Positions 5,617 to 6,349 of a DNA stretch of 6,349 nt are shown here, in pieces. Origin of the DNA: Mageeibacillus sp. UBA5438. Lineage in GTDB: Bacteria; Bacillota; Clostridia; Saccharofermentanales; DTU023. Where the stretch lies: the NCBI GenBank assembly GCA_002427535.1, contig DIRK01000021.1:18918-25266 (forward strand), read 5' to 3'. The position numbers and the translations under genes are program-made. Under the pieces are notes generated by a model. It did not search any database. It was not told the DNA's origin and saw only the letters and a program-made list of their open reading frames with translations. Each line of letters begins with the position of its first letter. Within the stretch, counting starts at the first letter, position 1.

Positions 5617-5620
5617 ATTT
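5599..5620. promoter_or_regulatory. Candidate operator: 22-bp inverted repeat over the -35 box
   Basis: AAATTCGACA (5599-5608) and TGTCAAATTT (5611-5620) are inverted copies matching at 9 of 10 positions around a 2-nt centre. The right arm contains the whole -35 hexamer. The site lies upstream of the likely transcription start, so it should act as DNA, not as an RNA hairpin. It has the size of a dimeric helix-turn-helix repressor site; the binding protein is unknown. Confidence 0.55.
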
Positions 5621-5642
5621 AAAAGCCTGAAATAGCTGAAAA

Positions 5643-5668
5643 TCCGCCTTTTTAAGAAAAAAAGCGGA
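5643..5668 (-). terminator. Hairpin after the DUF438-PAS gene, probable terminator
   Basis: TCCGC (5643-5647) pairs with GCGGA (5664-5668). After one mismatch, five T residues pair with the A-run across an AAG loop (CTT in the transcript). On the minus strand the stem is followed by a short TTTT. It lies about 40 nt past the TAA of the upstream gene and just before the fibre promoter, so it separates the two transcription units. Confidence 0.6.
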
Positions 5669-5708
5669 CTTTCATACTCCAAACAAAAAATGAATAAAAC
5701 GCTAATAA

Positions 5709-6349
5709 TTAGACAGAAAAACCCTCAACAAGCGTCTTAGTACCCTCAAGACCCCTCAAACCGGAAATCTCCTCCGTCACCTCCACAACCCCAAGGTACT
5801 TGCCCTCATCGTCGCGGACCGCATAATAACGGATCAGGATAAAAAGACCATCCTTTTGAATCCAAAAATGCTCCTCATCCCTTTCGCCCGACTTAAAAGA
5901 ATCCACAACCGCCAACACACGATCCAAACTCTTCGGAGGATGACAATCCTCCACAAGGCGGCCAATAATCGTTCTCGTTCTTGGGAATACGCGATGCTTC
6001 CCCTCACTAAAATACTGAACGCGGTCATCGGCATTTACATACGTAATATCGTAGGGGAGCGCATTCAAAACCGCCTCCAGCTCATGCGCATCAAAATAGC
6101 CGGAAGGCAATTCCACATCGCTTGTATCCGAAGGGAGGTCTTCTGAGGGCTCATCTCTTAACCAAGCCTTCACATCCGAAGGACTCGCACCCTCGACACC
6201 CTCCACAAACGCATAACCAAATTGCGCACTCTCTTGGGCCACCACCTTCCAATCCTCTTCGGTCAAGTTATCTACGAGCATCGGCTTCAAGATCTGGTTT
6301 TCCTTCATGATCATGCCACGAACCTCAGACTCCATTAAATCGAAAAGCG
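5709..6349 (-). CDS. DUF438/hemerythrin-like protein, C-terminal part with PAS domain (partial)
   Basis: The reading frame is open to the right edge, so only the last 213 codons are visible. The ATG at 6333-6335 is internal: codons before it (Leu-Phe-Asp-Leu) continue the family sequence and no ribosome binding site precedes it. The visible N-terminal part (IMKENQILKPML, then an LTEEDWK helix and ESAQFGY) resembles the end of the hemerythrin/DUF438 region. A variable acidic linker follows, then a PAS domain with ITYVNADDRVQYFSEG, FPRT, a CHPPKSL motif, FWIQKDG and IRYYAVRD. Such DUF438-hemerythrin-PAS proteins are common in anaerobic Bacillota and are thought to sense oxygen, redox state or a small ligand. 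A hairpin after the TAA separates it from the fibre locus, so a functional link is not evident. Confidence 0.85.
   Translation of the reverse strand, partial: LFDLMESEVRGMIMKENQILKPMLVDNLTEEDWKVVAQESAQFGYAFVEGVEGASPSDVKAWLRDEPSEDLPSDTSDVELPSGYFDAHELEAVLNALPYDITYVNADDRVQYFSEGKHRVFPRTRTIIGRLVEDCHPPKSLDRVLAVVDSFKSGERDEEHFWIQKDGLFILIRYYAVRDDEGKYLGVVEVTEEISGLRGLEGTKTLVEGFSV

Noticed and set aside
6333..6335. ATG as the true start of the DUF438-PAS gene
   Set aside because: No ribosome binding site precedes it, the frame stays open to the window edge, and the upstream codons continue the family sequence, so the gene is truncated by the window.

Overview
The window looks like chromosomal DNA of a low-to-medium G+C Bacillota (Firmicutes), probably an anaerobic clostridial lineage. 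The reasons are strong AGGAGG-type ribosome binding sites, a SipW-type signal peptidase with SipW-dependent exported proteins, a hemerythrin/DUF438-PAS protein, a Rad3-like helicase with an N-terminal nuclease domain, and tRNAs with encoded CCA ends. This placement is inference. Every supported gene is on the minus strand, so transcription runs from high to low coordinates.

In transcription order: (1) 5709-6349 is the C-terminal part of a DUF438/hemerythrin-PAS protein, followed by a hairpin at 5643-5668. (2) A consensus sigma-A promoter (5588-5616), whose -35 box sits inside a 22-bp inverted repeat, starts a locus of five genes. These are two paralogous TasA/camelysin-like secreted proteins (4452-5447, carrying an extra C-terminal CBM2-like domain, and 3836-4384), a SipW-like signal peptidase (3168-3674), an ABC-ATPase-like protein (2147-3157) and an ABC-permease-like membrane protein (718-2157). 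Two tandem hairpins (3739-3807) separate the fibre genes from the peptidase/ABC genes. The last three genes are tightly packed: a 10-nt gap, then an 11-nt overlap. (3) A tRNA-Glu(CUC)/tRNA-Leu(CAG) pair with its own promoter and terminator (452-702). (4) The 5' end of a helicase-nuclease gene that runs off the left edge (1-342).

The unusual part is the block 718-5447. The two fibre-like proteins carry SipW-type signal peptides, and the peptidase keeps the expected Ser/His/Asp residues, so a secretion and assembly function resembling B. subtilis SipW-TasA is likely. The ABC-like protein has lost essentially every nucleotide-binding and catalytic motif (Walker A Lys, Q-loop, signature, Walker B Asp and Glu, H-loop) while its reading frame is intact. 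The permease-like protein carries a C-terminal SipW-fold domain whose catalytic positions are also altered (Ser to Thr, His to Glu). A true peptidase is therefore encoded beside a pseudo-ATPase and a permease fused to a pseudo-peptidase. I infer a dedicated non-canonical membrane complex that chaperones, gates or anchors the secretion or assembly of the two fibre subunits. Nothing in the sequence proves this.
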